Assembly: GCF_023242365.1 (NCBI RefSeq)
Contig: NZ_JALLIX010000041.1
Location: 1 to 59,889 of the forward strand
Source: Pseudomonas sp. MWU13-2100
Lineage (GTDB): Bacteria > Pseudomonadota > Gammaproteobacteria > Pseudomonadales > Pseudomonadaceae
Direction of reading: 5' to 3'
Length of the DNA stretch: 59,889 nucleotides
The notes under the pieces are model-generated. The model was given only the letters and a program-made list of their open reading frames with translations. It was not told where the DNA came from and searched no databases. The position numbers were made by a program, and so were the translations under genes. Each line of letters starts with the position of its first letter. The stretch's first letter is position 1. Shown here one piece after another: positions 26,304-34,023 of this stretch.

Positions 26304-28430
26304 TCAGAACTCCAGTTCTGCGCTGAAGTAAACGGCCCGGCGCTGGTTGTAGTTGTTGTCGATCCAGGTGATGGGCTGGTCGTCGAGACGTTGCTGCAGC
26401 ATCCCGGCCAGTTCCAGGCTGGCCCTGCGAAAGGGAATCCGCTTGGCCAGGCGCAGGTCAACCCGCTCGAAACGATACTGGTTGATGGCATCGTCACCAT
26501 AGTAGAAGACTGAACTCGACCAGCCGCCGCCCCAGTCGCGCATCCAGCCGGCCGAGCCGCTGTTGCGGGCGGTGAACTGCTCGTCGACCGGGTTGCTGGC
26601 CTGGACATCGACATAGGCATAGGTCAGGCGCAGGCGGTCGGCGCTGCCCAGGCGCCAGTCGAACTGGGCCTCGCTGCCGGTGAAGCGCGAGCTGTTGGCA
26701 TTGCTGGCGATAAACTGGTTATTGCGCAACGGCGTGCTGATCATGTCGCTGATTTCGTCATAGAACAGCTTCACGTCCAGGCTCAGGCCGATCTCGGCGA
26801 AGAAGCCGTTATAACCCAGTTCCCGCGAGCGCATGCGTTCCTTGTCCAGGTTTCCCGGGCCACGGGTCTGGACGAAATACTGGCCGCTGTTCTGGCCGTA
26901 GGTGGGCGAGCTCAGGTTGGTGACCTTGTAGCTCCAGTTGACGTTGTTCTCGAACATGTCCGGCGAGCGGATCGCTTCGGAATAGACCGCGCGCAAGCCG
27001 TGCCGGGGATTGATCAGGTAGTTGAGCGCAAAACGCGGGGTCAGGGAGGCACCGGTCAGTTGCGCGTCTTCGTACATGGCGCCGCCCTGCACCAGCCAGT
27101 GCTCGCTGGCGCGCCACTCGAGCTGGCCGAACAGGCGCCAGGTGCTGTCGTCGAGGGTGCCGTTGAAGTAGGTCTCGGAGTCGGCCTTGTCATAACGATA
27201 GTTCATGCCGCTGACCAGGCGCAGGCTGTCCGACAGGCTCAGGGTGTCCTGCAGTTCGAGGTCGTAGCGGGTCTCGCGGGTGCTCTGGTCGATATTGCCG
27301 CAGACGGTCTGGCTGGCACCCTGATTGAACCATTGGTCCAGAACCTGATTGGCCAGTGTCTGCTCCTGGACGCCACCCGGAGGGGGGCTGCCGACGGTGT
27401 AATGGGTCATGTTACGGGCCAGGTTCTCGGCATAGTTGGGATTCAACTGCCACAACCGGGTCAGTTGCGGACTGAACGAGACCTTGGCATCGCAGGCTTG
27501 CCAGACCTGCTGGCGATCCCAGTGCTGGGCCGAACCCTGGATATACAGGCTATGCTGGGGATTGATATCGAGGTTCCAGCGCAGAGAACCGGCGTAGTCC
27601 TTGGCCAGTACGTCGGAGTTGTCGCCGGCCGCGGTGATCCCGGGAAACACCGCCCGGTAGGTATAGGGCCGCTGGTTGGTGCCGTCCTTGACGTTCAATT
27701 GCCAGTCGATGCTCTGTTGTTCATTGAGCATCTGGCTGACCGAGAGACTGGCGCGGGTGACACGCCGGCCGTCACGGTAGTCATTGCCCAGATGGTCGCT
27801 CTGGAACCCCTCGTCCTCCTCGCCGGACATCGACAGTCGCAGGTCGCCGGTACCCCAGCCGCTGCCCTGGCTGGCATACCAGTCATTGATGCCGCGCTCG
27901 CCGCGAGTGATCTTCAGGGTTGAACCGTGAGTGCTGCCCGGTGATTTGGTGAGGATATTGACCACTGCCATCAGCGCGTTGGCGCCGTAGCTGACGGTGT
28001 TGGGGCCGCGAAACACCTCGATGCGCTCGATATCCTCGAGGGCCACCGGGATATCGCTCCAGTCCACGGTTGCCAGGCCCGCGCGATAGACCGAGCGGCC
28101 GTCGATCAGTACCTGCATGCGCCGGGCGTTGCTGGCATCGGTGCCGTGGTAGTTGATGCTGGGCTGGTTGCCGTTGGTGTAGCCGACCATCATGCCCGGC
28201 ACCAGGCGCAACAGTTCGCTGATATCCCGGGCACCGCTGGCCTTGATCAGTTCGTTGTCGATGACCGTCATGCTGCCGGGTACGGCGGCCGGCGATTGTT
28301 TCAGACGGGTGGCCGTCAACACCTCGGGCAGGGGCTGGTTTTCCATGAACAGGTCGTCAGCCAGCAACGGGCCGCTGAAGATCAGGGCCAGGACGACGGT
28401 GGAACGCGCGGTGGGAGGGCCAAAAGACAC
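26304..28430 (-). CDS. TonB-dependent outer membrane receptor
   Basis: An outer-membrane gated barrel of about 708 residues. The frame stays open to 28490, but the GTG at 28430 is preferred: it has AAGG seven bases upstream and starts a compact signal peptide, SFGPPTARSTVVLALIFSGP then LLA. The plug domain follows, with VPGSMTVID, DISELLRLVPGMMVGY, DIERIEVFRGPNTVSYGANA and VVNILTKSP. The barrel ends in a C-terminal phenylalanine (FSAELEF). ATG codons at 28463 and 28490 are alternatives. No Fur-box-like sequence was found upstream. It leads a three-gene operon with the binding protein and hybrid kinase, suggesting ligand sensing. The ligand is unknown. Confidence 0.88.
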   Translation of the reverse strand: MSFGPPTARSTVVLALIFSGPLLADDLFMENQPLPEVLTATRLKQSPAAVPGSMTVIDNELIKASGARDISELLRLVPGMMVGYTNGNQPSINYHGTDASNARRMQVLIDGRSVYRAGLATVDWSDIPVALEDIERIEVFRGPNTVSYGANALMAVVNILTKSPGSTHGSTLKITRGERGINDWYASQGSGWGTGDLRLSMSGEEDEGFQSDHLGNDYRDGRRVTRASLSVSQMLNEQQSIDWQLNVKDGTNQRPYTYRAVFPGITAAGDNSDVLAKDYAGSLRWNLDINPQHSLYIQGSAQHWDRQQVWQACDAKVSFSPQLTRLWQLNPNYAENLARNMTHYTVGSPPPGGVQEQTLANQVLDQWFNQGASQTVCGNIDQSTRETRYDLELQDTLSLSDSLRLVSGMNYRYDKADSETYFNGTLDDSTWRLFGQLEWRASEHWLVQGGAMYEDAQLTGASLTPRFALNYLINPRHGLRAVYSEAIRSPDMFENNVNWSYKVTNLSSPTYGQNSGQYFVQTRGPGNLDKERMRSRELGYNGFFAEIGLSLDVKLFYDEISDMISTPLRNNQFIASNANSSRFTGSEAQFDWRLGSADRLRLTYAYVDVQASNPVDEQFTARNSGSAGWMRDWGGGWSSSVFYYGDDAINQYRFERVDLRLAKRIPFRRASLELAGMLQQRLDDQPITWIDNNYNQRRAVYFSAELEF

Positions 28431-28558
28431 GGCACAGCCTTGAAAAAAATAATAGCCGTGCATGTTAACCGAGCTTGGCCGGTTTGCCATGGCGTATGGC
28501 CGTCATTGTATAGGTTGAATCGGTCAAGCTGTCGCAGCCGTGACCTCGCCGCAAACCT

Positions 28559-28640
28559 GTGGGAGCCGGCTTGCCGGCGATGGCGTCCGTAAGGAGGCTG
28601 CAAGGCTCAAGGGCCCCATCGCCGGCAAGCCGGCTCCCAC
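28559..28640. repeat. REPIN: two inverted REP sequences of a second family
   Basis: GTGGGAGCCGGCTTGCCGGC at 28559 and its complement ending at 28640 bracket a 32-bp spacer. The core differs from the family near sucD (GCCGGCTTGCCGGC against GCGGAGCTTGCCCGC). It separates the receptor promoter region from gpsA. Confidence 0.88.
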
Positions 28641-28698
28641 AAGGATTGCATCCGTTTAGAGGATTTGTATTGGGGCTGGCTGCCGGTGGCATGCTCCG

Positions 28699-28704
28699 TA
28701 TAAT
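28699..28704 (+). promoter_or_regulatory. Consensus -10 element upstream of gpsA
   Basis: TATAAT lies 38 bp before the gpsA ATG, giving a leader of about 30 nt. No good -35 is found 16-18 bp upstream (TGGCTG at best), so the promoter may need an activator or may be weak. Confidence 0.5.
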
Positions 28705-28741
28705 GCAGCCATCGCCATTGGTAGGGATAGACGGGTTACAT

Positions 28742-29767
28742 ATGACTGAACAGTACCCAATCGCGGTTCTGGGTGGCGGAAGTTTCGGCACTGCCATCGC
28801 CAATCTGCTGGCCGAGAACGGTCATCGGGTGCGCCAATGGATGCGTGATCCCGAGCAGGCCGAATCGATTCGCGTCAATCGCGAGAATCCGCGTTACCTC
28901 AAGGGTATCAAGGTACATCCGGCGGTCGAGCCGGTCACTGACCTGGTCGCGACCCTCGACGACTGCGAACTGTTTTTTGTCGCCTTGCCCTCCAGCGCGC
29001 TGCGCAGCGTGCTGGCGCCCCATGCCGAGCGCCTGGGCGGCAAGCTGCTGGTGAGCCTGACCAAAGGCATCGAGGCGCACACTTTCAAACTGATGAGCGA
29101 GATCCTTGAAGATATCGCGCCGCAAGCTCGGATCGGCGTGTTGTCCGGGCCGAACCTGGCTCGCGAAGTGGCCGAGCACGCCCTGACCGCCACGGTGGTC
29201 GCCAGCGAGGACGAGGAACTCTGCGGTCGCGTCCAGGCCGCGCTGCACGGGCGGACCTTTCGTGTCTATGCCAGCGCCGACCGCTTTGGCGTCGAACTGG
29301 GCGGGGCGTTGAAGAACGTCTACGCGATCATTGCCGGCATGGCGGTGGCGCTGGGCATGGGCGAGAACACCAAGAGCATGCTGATCACCCGGGCCCTGGC
29401 GGAAATGACCCGCTTTGCCGTCAGCCAGGGCGCCAACCCCATGACCTTCCTCGGCCTGGCCGGGGTCGGCGACCTGATCGTCACCTGTTCTTCACCCAAG
29501 AGCCGCAACTATCAGGTCGGTTTTGCCCTCGGCCAGGGCCTGAGCCTGGAAGAGGCGGTCACCCGCCTGGGCGAGGTCGCCGAAGGGGTCAATACCCTCA
29601 AGGTGCTGAAGGTCAAGGCGCAGGAACTTGGGGTCTATATGCCTCTGGTGGCCGGTTTGCATGCCATTCTGTTTGAAGGGCGGACCTTGAACCAGGTCAT
29701 CGAGCTGCTGATGCGCGGCGAGCCGAAAACCGATGTCGATTTTATTTCCACCAGCGGTTTCAACTGA
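28742..29767 (+). CDS. gpsA: NAD(P)-dependent glycerol-3-phosphate dehydrogenase
   Basis: Reduces dihydroxyacetone phosphate to sn-glycerol 3-phosphate for phospholipid synthesis. The start MTEQYPIAVLGGGSFGTA gives 341 residues, the family length; the frame upstream runs through the REPIN and is rejected. The Rossmann motif is VLGGGSFGTAIANLLAENGH. The C-terminal helical domain contains ELGGALKNVYAIIAGMAVAL with the catalytic lysine, then GLAGVGDLIVTC. It appears to lead an operon with the DUF4389 gene and sixA, ended by a terminator at 30587. Confidence 0.97.
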   Translation: MTEQYPIAVLGGGSFGTAIANLLAENGHRVRQWMRDPEQAESIRVNRENPRYLKGIKVHPAVEPVTDLVATLDDCELFFVALPSSALRSVLAPHAERLGGKLLVSLTKGIEAHTFKLMSEILEDIAPQARIGVLSGPNLAREVAEHALTATVVASEDEELCGRVQAALHGRTFRVYASADRFGVELGGALKNVYAIIAGMAVALGMGENTKSMLITRALAEMTRFAVSQGANPMTFLGLAGVGDLIVTCSSPKSRNYQVGFALGQGLSLEEAVTRLGEVAEGVNTLKVLKVKAQELGVYMPLVAGLHAILFEGRTLNQVIELLMRGEPKTDVDFISTSGFN

Positions 29768-29791
29768 AAGTCAGCGCCACGGGAGCGAGTC

Positions 29792-30127
29792 ATGAACGAG
29801 TCCAAGTACGAATCCATTGTGTTGCGCATTGTCTGGATGCTGGTGTTCCTGCTGGTCTGGCAGGTCGCCCAGTTCATCCTCGGCGGGGTCGTGCTGGTGC
29901 AGTTGGGTTACAGGTTGTTCTACGGCGCGCCAAGCGCCAACCTGATGAACTTCGGCGACAGCCTGAGCCAGTTCCTCGCCCAGATCGGTCGCTTCGGCAG
30001 TTTCCATACCGAACAGAAGCCTTGGCCGTTCGCCGATTGGCCGACCCCGCGGGCACCAGAGGGCGAAGCCCCGCATGTGGTGCCGCCGGCGCCGCATCCG
30101 GCCCGCGACGAGGAACCCAAGCTATGA
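29792..30127 (+). CDS. DUF4389 family membrane protein
   Basis: A 111-residue protein with one clear hydrophobic segment (about residues 10-42, LRIVWMLVFLLVWQVAQFIL) and a proline-rich cytoplasmic tail (about 75-111). The middle carries the family-like pattern FGDSLSQFLAQIGRFGSFHTEQKPWPFADW. Function unknown. It lies 24 bp after gpsA, with GGGAG before its ATG, and its stop overlaps the sixA start, so the three genes are probably cotranscribed. Confidence 0.82.
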   Translation: MNESKYESIVLRIVWMLVFLLVWQVAQFILGGVVLVQLGYRLFYGAPSANLMNFGDSLSQFLAQIGRFGSFHTEQKPWPFADWPTPRAPEGEAPHVVPPAPHPARDEEPKL

Positions 30128-30573
30128 AAGTCTGGGTTCTGCGTCATGGCGAAGCCGAACCCCAGGCCCGCAGCGACGCCGAACGGGCGTTGACCGCCCA
30201 TGGCCGCGAGCAGGTCCTGCGCAGCGCCGCCCAGCTGATCGGCCAGCCGTTGCAGGCGATCTACGCCAGTCCCTACCTGAGGGCGCAACAAACCGCGCAG
30301 CTTGTGCTTGAGGTGCTGGGCTTCGAAGGCGAGATCATCACCGTGCCCTGGCTGACCCCCGAGAGCAATCCGCGGGATGTCAGCTCGCGGCTCGACACGG
30401 GCGAGAACCTGTTGCTGGTCAGTCATCAGCCGCTGGTGGGCAATCTGCTCAGCTTGTTGCAGCACGGTCATGTGCACCAGCCCGAGCCCATGGGCACGGC
30501 GAGCCTGGCCGAGCTGGAAGGGGAGTTGCCGCTGGAGGGGGCGATGACGTTGTTGAGCGTCAGGCACCCCTGA
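30124..30573 (+). CDS. sixA: Phosphohistidine phosphatase SixA
   Basis: A 149-residue histidine phosphatase superfamily protein. RHGEAEPQARSDAERALTAHG contains the RHG motif with nucleophile His8 and the SixA-like spacing. The second conserved histidine is in LLLVSHQPLVGNLL. SixA removes phosphate from phosphohistidine proteins (ArcB Hpt and the nitrogen PTS protein NPr in E. coli). The ATG overlaps the preceding TGA (ATGA). The in-frame extension upstream is not used. Confidence 0.9.
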   Translation: MKVWVLRHGEAEPQARSDAERALTAHGREQVLRSAAQLIGQPLQAIYASPYLRAQQTAQLVLEVLGFEGEIITVPWLTPESNPRDVSSRLDTGENLLLVSHQPLVGNLLSLLQHGHVHQPEPMGTASLAELEGELPLEGAMTLLSVRHP

Positions 30574-30576
30574 GGT

Positions 30577-31392
30577 TCAGTGGCTCAACACCGCACCGAG
30601 CAGATCGGTGCGGGTGTTTTTCAAGGTCGTGGCGTTGACCTTGGCGCCTTTGAACCGACAGGCTTCGAAGTGGCCTGAGAGTATGGTGTTCCTCAGGTCG
30701 CAATGACTGAAGTCGTTGCTTTTGAAACCGCTCGAGAGCAGCGCGCCGTTGAGATTGGCCGCCCTGAAGTCGGCCTCCTGGTATTGCCCGAAAAATCTCA
30801 CCCCACGTAAATCGCCACCGCTCAGGTCAACACCGATCATATTGACGTTGGTCACCTGCAAGGTCCTTAGCGCCTCGCAGATGGTGGCTTTGTTCCAGTA
30901 CCTGAAGGCGCGGCGGGTTTCGTCGTCCTGGAAGGGCAGGCACGCGACGGCCTGCTGATCCTGGGCGACGATATTCAGGGCACAGCGCTTCAGCGCATTG
31001 GTCAGTTGCGGTGACAGCGAGGGCGGCACTCGCAGGTCGAAGAGTTTCTTCTGCACATGCAGGGACACACGGCCGCCACCGTCCAGATGCACGCCGTCCC
31101 AACTGTGCAGGATGCCGGTAAAACGGGCGGCAGCGTCGGCCATCAGTTCCAGCAGGTCGGCCAACGGGTACTGGCGCAGGCACGGTGCGCTGCCGAGGAA
31201 CATCCGTGCCTGGGCCAGCGAGTCCTTCAAGCCCAGCAGGGTCAGGTCCCGTTCGATCTGCGAGAAATCGTCTGGCATCAGCTCGCGGACCGTGTGGTTG
31301 TGCGGCTCGCTCGGGCTGGCGGTTGAGCGCGCGGGGACCTGGGCGTTACCCGAGGGCATGAAGCGACGAAGAAGACGGCCTATCGTTGCCAT
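30577..31392 (-). CDS. Pentapeptide-repeat protein with unassigned N-terminal domain
   Basis: A 271-residue protein starting MATIGRLLRRFMPSG; an upstream TTG would add five residues. Residues 14-38 are rich in Ser, Thr, Pro, Ala and His and look disordered. Residues 40-175 form an unrecognised alpha/beta-looking region with ELMPDDFSQIERDLTLLGL. From about 185 to 265 pentapeptide-like units appear (VDLSGGDLRGVRF, ADFRAANLNGALL, CDLRNTILSG, CRFKGAKVNATTL), which fold as a beta-helix. Such repeats occur in gyrase-protecting proteins and some secreted effectors. Its final codons contain the terminator of the convergent gpsA-sixA operon. Confidence 0.75.
   Translation of the reverse strand: MATIGRLLRRFMPSGNAQVPARSTASPSEPHNHTVRELMPDDFSQIERDLTLLGLKDSLAQARMFLGSAPCLRQYPLADLLELMADAAARFTGILHSWDGVHLDGGGRVSLHVQKKLFDLRVPPSLSPQLTNALKRCALNIVAQDQQAVACLPFQDDETRRAFRYWNKATICEALRTLQVTNVNMIGVDLSGGDLRGVRFFGQYQEADFRAANLNGALLSSGFKSNDFSHCDLRNTILSGHFEACRFKGAKVNATTLKNTRTDLLGAVLSH
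30587..30621 (+). terminator. Rho-independent terminator of gpsA-sixA, embedded in the convergent gene
   Basis: AACACCGCACCGA pairs with TCGGTGCGG-GTGTT (one bulged G) around GCAGA and runs into T5. It starts 14 bp after the sixA stop and lies entirely within the last codons of the minus-strand pentapeptide gene. Confidence 0.78.
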
Positions 31393-31659
31393 GGAGATCT
31401 CTTGCAAGGGCTGGAAGGCGGAAATTCGACGCGATATGCCCCTCGGCGACTATCAGATTCCGCCCGGCTTTCTTGGCGCAGGCTGTTGTCTCCTGCGCTG
31501 CATGGGGCCTTTTTCAGCTTGCGGGCTTCTGTTCTTCCGTGAAATAGTCGACCGAGCGTCTGCTCGGTTGGTCGGGCCTTGCCGTGTGACGCCTGGCGCA
31601 AACACGGCTCCAGCCTATGGCCGCGGGCATGAAAAATAACCACAATGAGGACATCGACA

Positions 31660-32103
31660 ATGGCTTTGTGGCGCACCGTACCGGATCTCGAACAACTCAA
31701 TGCCTTGCAGAAAAACACCATCGGCGAAGTCCTGGATATTCGCTTCGAGGCCATCGACGACGAATCGCTGAGCGCCAGCATGGTCATCGATCATCGTACC
31801 CATCAACCCTACGGGCTGCTGCACGGCGGCGCTTCGGTGGTACTGGCCGAAACCGTCGGCTCCATGGCCAGCTACCTGTGCATCGACGCGAGCAAGTTCT
31901 ATTGCGTGGGCCTGGAAATCAACGCCAACCACCTGCGCGGCCTGCGCAGCGGGCGAGTCACCGCCGTGGCCAAGGCCATCCATATCGGCCGTACCACCCA
32001 TGTCTGGGATATCCGCCTGAGCAGTGACGAGGGCAAGGCCAGCTGTGTGTCGCGCCTGACCATGGCCGTGGTGCCGCTGGGGCAAACACCGCCGGCGCGC
32101 TGA
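31660..32103 (+). CDS. Hotdog-fold thioesterase (PA1618/YdiI-like)
   Basis: A 147-residue acyl-CoA or aryl-CoA thioesterase. The start MALWRTVPDLEQLNALQKNT follows GAGG by nine bases. The active-site helix is YGLLHGGASVVLAETVGSMA, with HGG and the catalytic glutamate of the YdiI/MenI type, followed by the CoA-binding region VGLEINANHLRGLRSG. Members hydrolyse 1,4-dihydroxy-2-naphthoyl-CoA or other aryl-CoA esters. Pseudomonas lacks menaquinone synthesis, so a housekeeping or aromatic substrate is more likely. Two alpha/beta hydrolase genes follow. Confidence 0.9.
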   Translation: MALWRTVPDLEQLNALQKNTIGEVLDIRFEAIDDESLSASMVIDHRTHQPYGLLHGGASVVLAETVGSMASYLCIDASKFYCVGLEINANHLRGLRSGRVTAVAKAIHIGRTTHVWDIRLSSDEGKASCVSRLTMAVVPLGQTPPAR

Positions 32104-32214
32104 GCCCCGTCATAGCCATGGCCGGACTGTCATCATTCCTGGCAGTTACGGTCATTGCTGTCGGACCCGCGCGTGCCGACAATGGACGCCTGTCTTTTTC
32201 GAGATGCTCCCGGT

Positions 32215-33024
32215 ATGTCGCAGCCCGTGTTTTTCGCCCACGCCAACGGTTTTCCTTCGGGGACCTACGGCAAGTTGTTTGCCGCACTGGCCCCGGAGTA
32301 TCAGGTGGCGCATCTGCAGCAGCATGCCCATGATCCGCGTTTTCCGGCGGACGATAACTGGCACAACCTGGTCGACGAACTGATCCACCACCTGGAGCAA
32401 CAGCCCGAACCGGTCTGGGGCGTCGGTCATTCCCTGGGCGGCGTCCTGCATCTGCACGCGGCCCTGCGTCGTCCGCAGCTCTACAAGGGCGTGGTGATGC
32501 TCGATTCGCCGGTGCTGACCCGCACCGACCAGTGGGTGATCCGCGCGGCCAAGCGCCTGGGCTTTATCGATCGGCTGACGCCGGCCGGGCGGACCCTCGG
32601 GCGGCGGGAGGAGTTCGCCGATCTCGATGCCGCGCGCAATTACTTTGCGGGTAAGACCCTGTTCCGTGGTTTCGATCCGGAGTGCTTCGATGCGTACCTG
32701 CAACACGGTCTGCGCCAGGACGGCGGGCGCCTGCGCCTGAGCTTCGATCCGGCCACGGAAATCAGCATCTATCGTGGCGTCCCGCATACCAGCCCGGGGC
32801 TGGCCCGGCATTTGAAGGTGCCGCTGGCGGTGGTTCGCGGGCAGCAGAGCCGGGTGGTCATGCCGCATCACACCCGCAGTGTCGACCGCTTGCCCCATGG
32901 CGAATCCCTGAGCATGCCCGGCGGCCACATGTTTCCCCTGGAGCGTCCGCAGGACACCGCGCGCCTGCTCAAGGATATTTTCACCCGTTGGGAACGCCAG
33001 GCCGGGCAGGGGCATTGTGCATGA
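32215..33024 (+). CDS. Alpha/beta hydrolase
   Basis: A 269-residue cytoplasmic alpha/beta hydrolase. MSQPVFFAHANGFPSGTY holds the oxyanion-hole region. The nucleophile elbow is GVGHSLGGVLHLHAA (Ser). The acid and histidine are expected near RGQQSRVVMP and MPGGHMFPLERP. The ATG at 32215 was chosen because strand 1 of the fold starts there; upstream ATGs add unlikely sequence. The stop overlaps the next hydrolase gene (ATGA), so the two paralogue-like enzymes are coupled. Substrate unknown. Confidence 0.85.
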   Translation: MSQPVFFAHANGFPSGTYGKLFAALAPEYQVAHLQQHAHDPRFPADDNWHNLVDELIHHLEQQPEPVWGVGHSLGGVLHLHAALRRPQLYKGVVMLDSPVLTRTDQWVIRAAKRLGFIDRLTPAGRTLGRREEFADLDAARNYFAGKTLFRGFDPECFDAYLQHGLRQDGGRLRLSFDPATEISIYRGVPHTSPGLARHLKVPLAVVRGQQSRVVMPHHTRSVDRLPHGESLSMPGGHMFPLERPQDTARLLKDIFTRWERQAGQGHCA

Positions 33025-33875
33025 GCCATCCGGTCGAAGAAGTGCGCCTGAGCCTGCCGCATATCGAGTTGGCGGCCCATCTGTTCGGTCCCGAGGATGG
33101 CCAGCCGGTGATTGCCCTGCACGGCTGGCTGGACAACGCCAACAGCTTCGCGCGCCTGGCGCCGAAGCTGCACGGCCTGCGTATCGTCGCCCTGGACATG
33201 GCCGGGCACGGGCATTCCGGGCATCGACCGGTGGGCGCCGGGTACGCGTTGTGGGACTACGTCTACGATGTCTTGCAGGTGGCCGAGCAGTTGGGCTGGA
33301 AGCGCTTCAGCCTGTTGGGGCATTCGTTGGGCGCGATTGTCTCGATCGTGTTGGCCGGAGCCTTGCCGGAACGGGTGACGCGTCTGGCCCTGATCGATGG
33401 CGTGATTCCCCCCACCGGCAGTGGTGAAAACGCCGCCGAGCGCCTGGGCATGGCCTTGCAGGCGCAGCTGGAGTTGCGGGACAAGCGCAAATCGGTGCAC
33501 CCGACCCTGGACCGGGCCATCGAGGCACGAATGAAGGGCCTGGTGGCGGTCAGCCGCGAAGCTGCTGAATTGCTGGCCCAGCGCGGGCTGATGCCGGTAC
33601 CCGGCGGCTACACCTGGCGTAGCGACAACCGCCTGACCCTGCCGTCGCCGCTGCGCCTGACTGAGGAGCAGGCCATGGCCTTTATCCGCCGTATCGCCTG
33701 CCCGACGCAATTGGTGGTGGCCGAGCAAGGCATGCTGGCCCAGCACAAGGACTTGCTTGATCGTCTACCCTTTAGCCTGGAGCGCCTGCCGGGCGGGCAC
33801 CATCTGCACCTGAACGACGAGGCCGGCGCCATCCTTGTCGCAGACTGTTTCAATCGCTTTTTCTCCACGCCTTGA
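33021..33875 (+). CDS. Alpha/beta hydrolase
   Basis: A 284-residue alpha/beta hydrolase beginning MSHPVEEVRLSLPHIELA. The HGW oxyanion motif is in VIALHGWLDNANSF, the nucleophile elbow is LLGHSLGAIVS with serine, and the catalytic histidine is in LPGGHHLHLND. No signal peptide is present. It overlaps the preceding hydrolase by four bases. Resemblance to serine-hydrolase-like proteins (SERHL type) is likely from the motif spacing. No pathway is suggested by the neighbours. Confidence 0.85.
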   Translation: MSHPVEEVRLSLPHIELAAHLFGPEDGQPVIALHGWLDNANSFARLAPKLHGLRIVALDMAGHGHSGHRPVGAGYALWDYVYDVLQVAEQLGWKRFSLLGHSLGAIVSIVLAGALPERVTRLALIDGVIPPTGSGENAAERLGMALQAQLELRDKRKSVHPTLDRAIEARMKGLVAVSREAAELLAQRGLMPVPGGYTWRSDNRLTLPSPLRLTEEQAMAFIRRIACPTQLVVAEQGMLAQHKDLLDRLPFSLERLPGGHHLHLNDEAGAILVADCFNRFFSTP

Positions 33876-33924
33876 CTTGTCGCCTGCAACTGTCGAGGCT
33901 TGGAGGGTTGAAAGGGAGACAACC

Positions 33925-34023
33925 ATGCCAGACCTCGACCTCCACACGACCTTGAGTCGTCCTGTTCCGGCACGTCCTGTTCCGGCTATCGCGTTTACCG
34001 TTCAGGCCCTGTCTATCCGATGA
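33925..34023 (+). CDS. Possible leader peptide coupled to the DUF4892 gene
   Basis: A 32-residue open frame, MPDLDLHTTLSRPVPARPVP then AIAFTVQALSIR. AAAGGGAG lies six bases before its ATG, a far better ribosome-binding site than that of the following gene. Its TGA overlaps the DUF4892 ATG as ATGA. The repeat RPVPA-RPVPA comes from a short direct DNA repeat. It may be a true coupled leader or chance; no homologue is known to me. Confidence 0.4.
   Translation: MPDLDLHTTLSRPVPARPVPAIAFTVQALSIR

Noticed and set aside
28430..28740. Fur box or iron regulation upstream of the TonB-dependent receptor
   Set aside because: I looked for a GATAATGATTATC-like 19-bp site on both strands and saw none; iron control cannot be claimed.
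31393..31659. hrp-box promoter for the pentapeptide protein
   Set aside because: No GGAACC-N15/16-CCAC pattern is present on the minus strand upstream of the gene.
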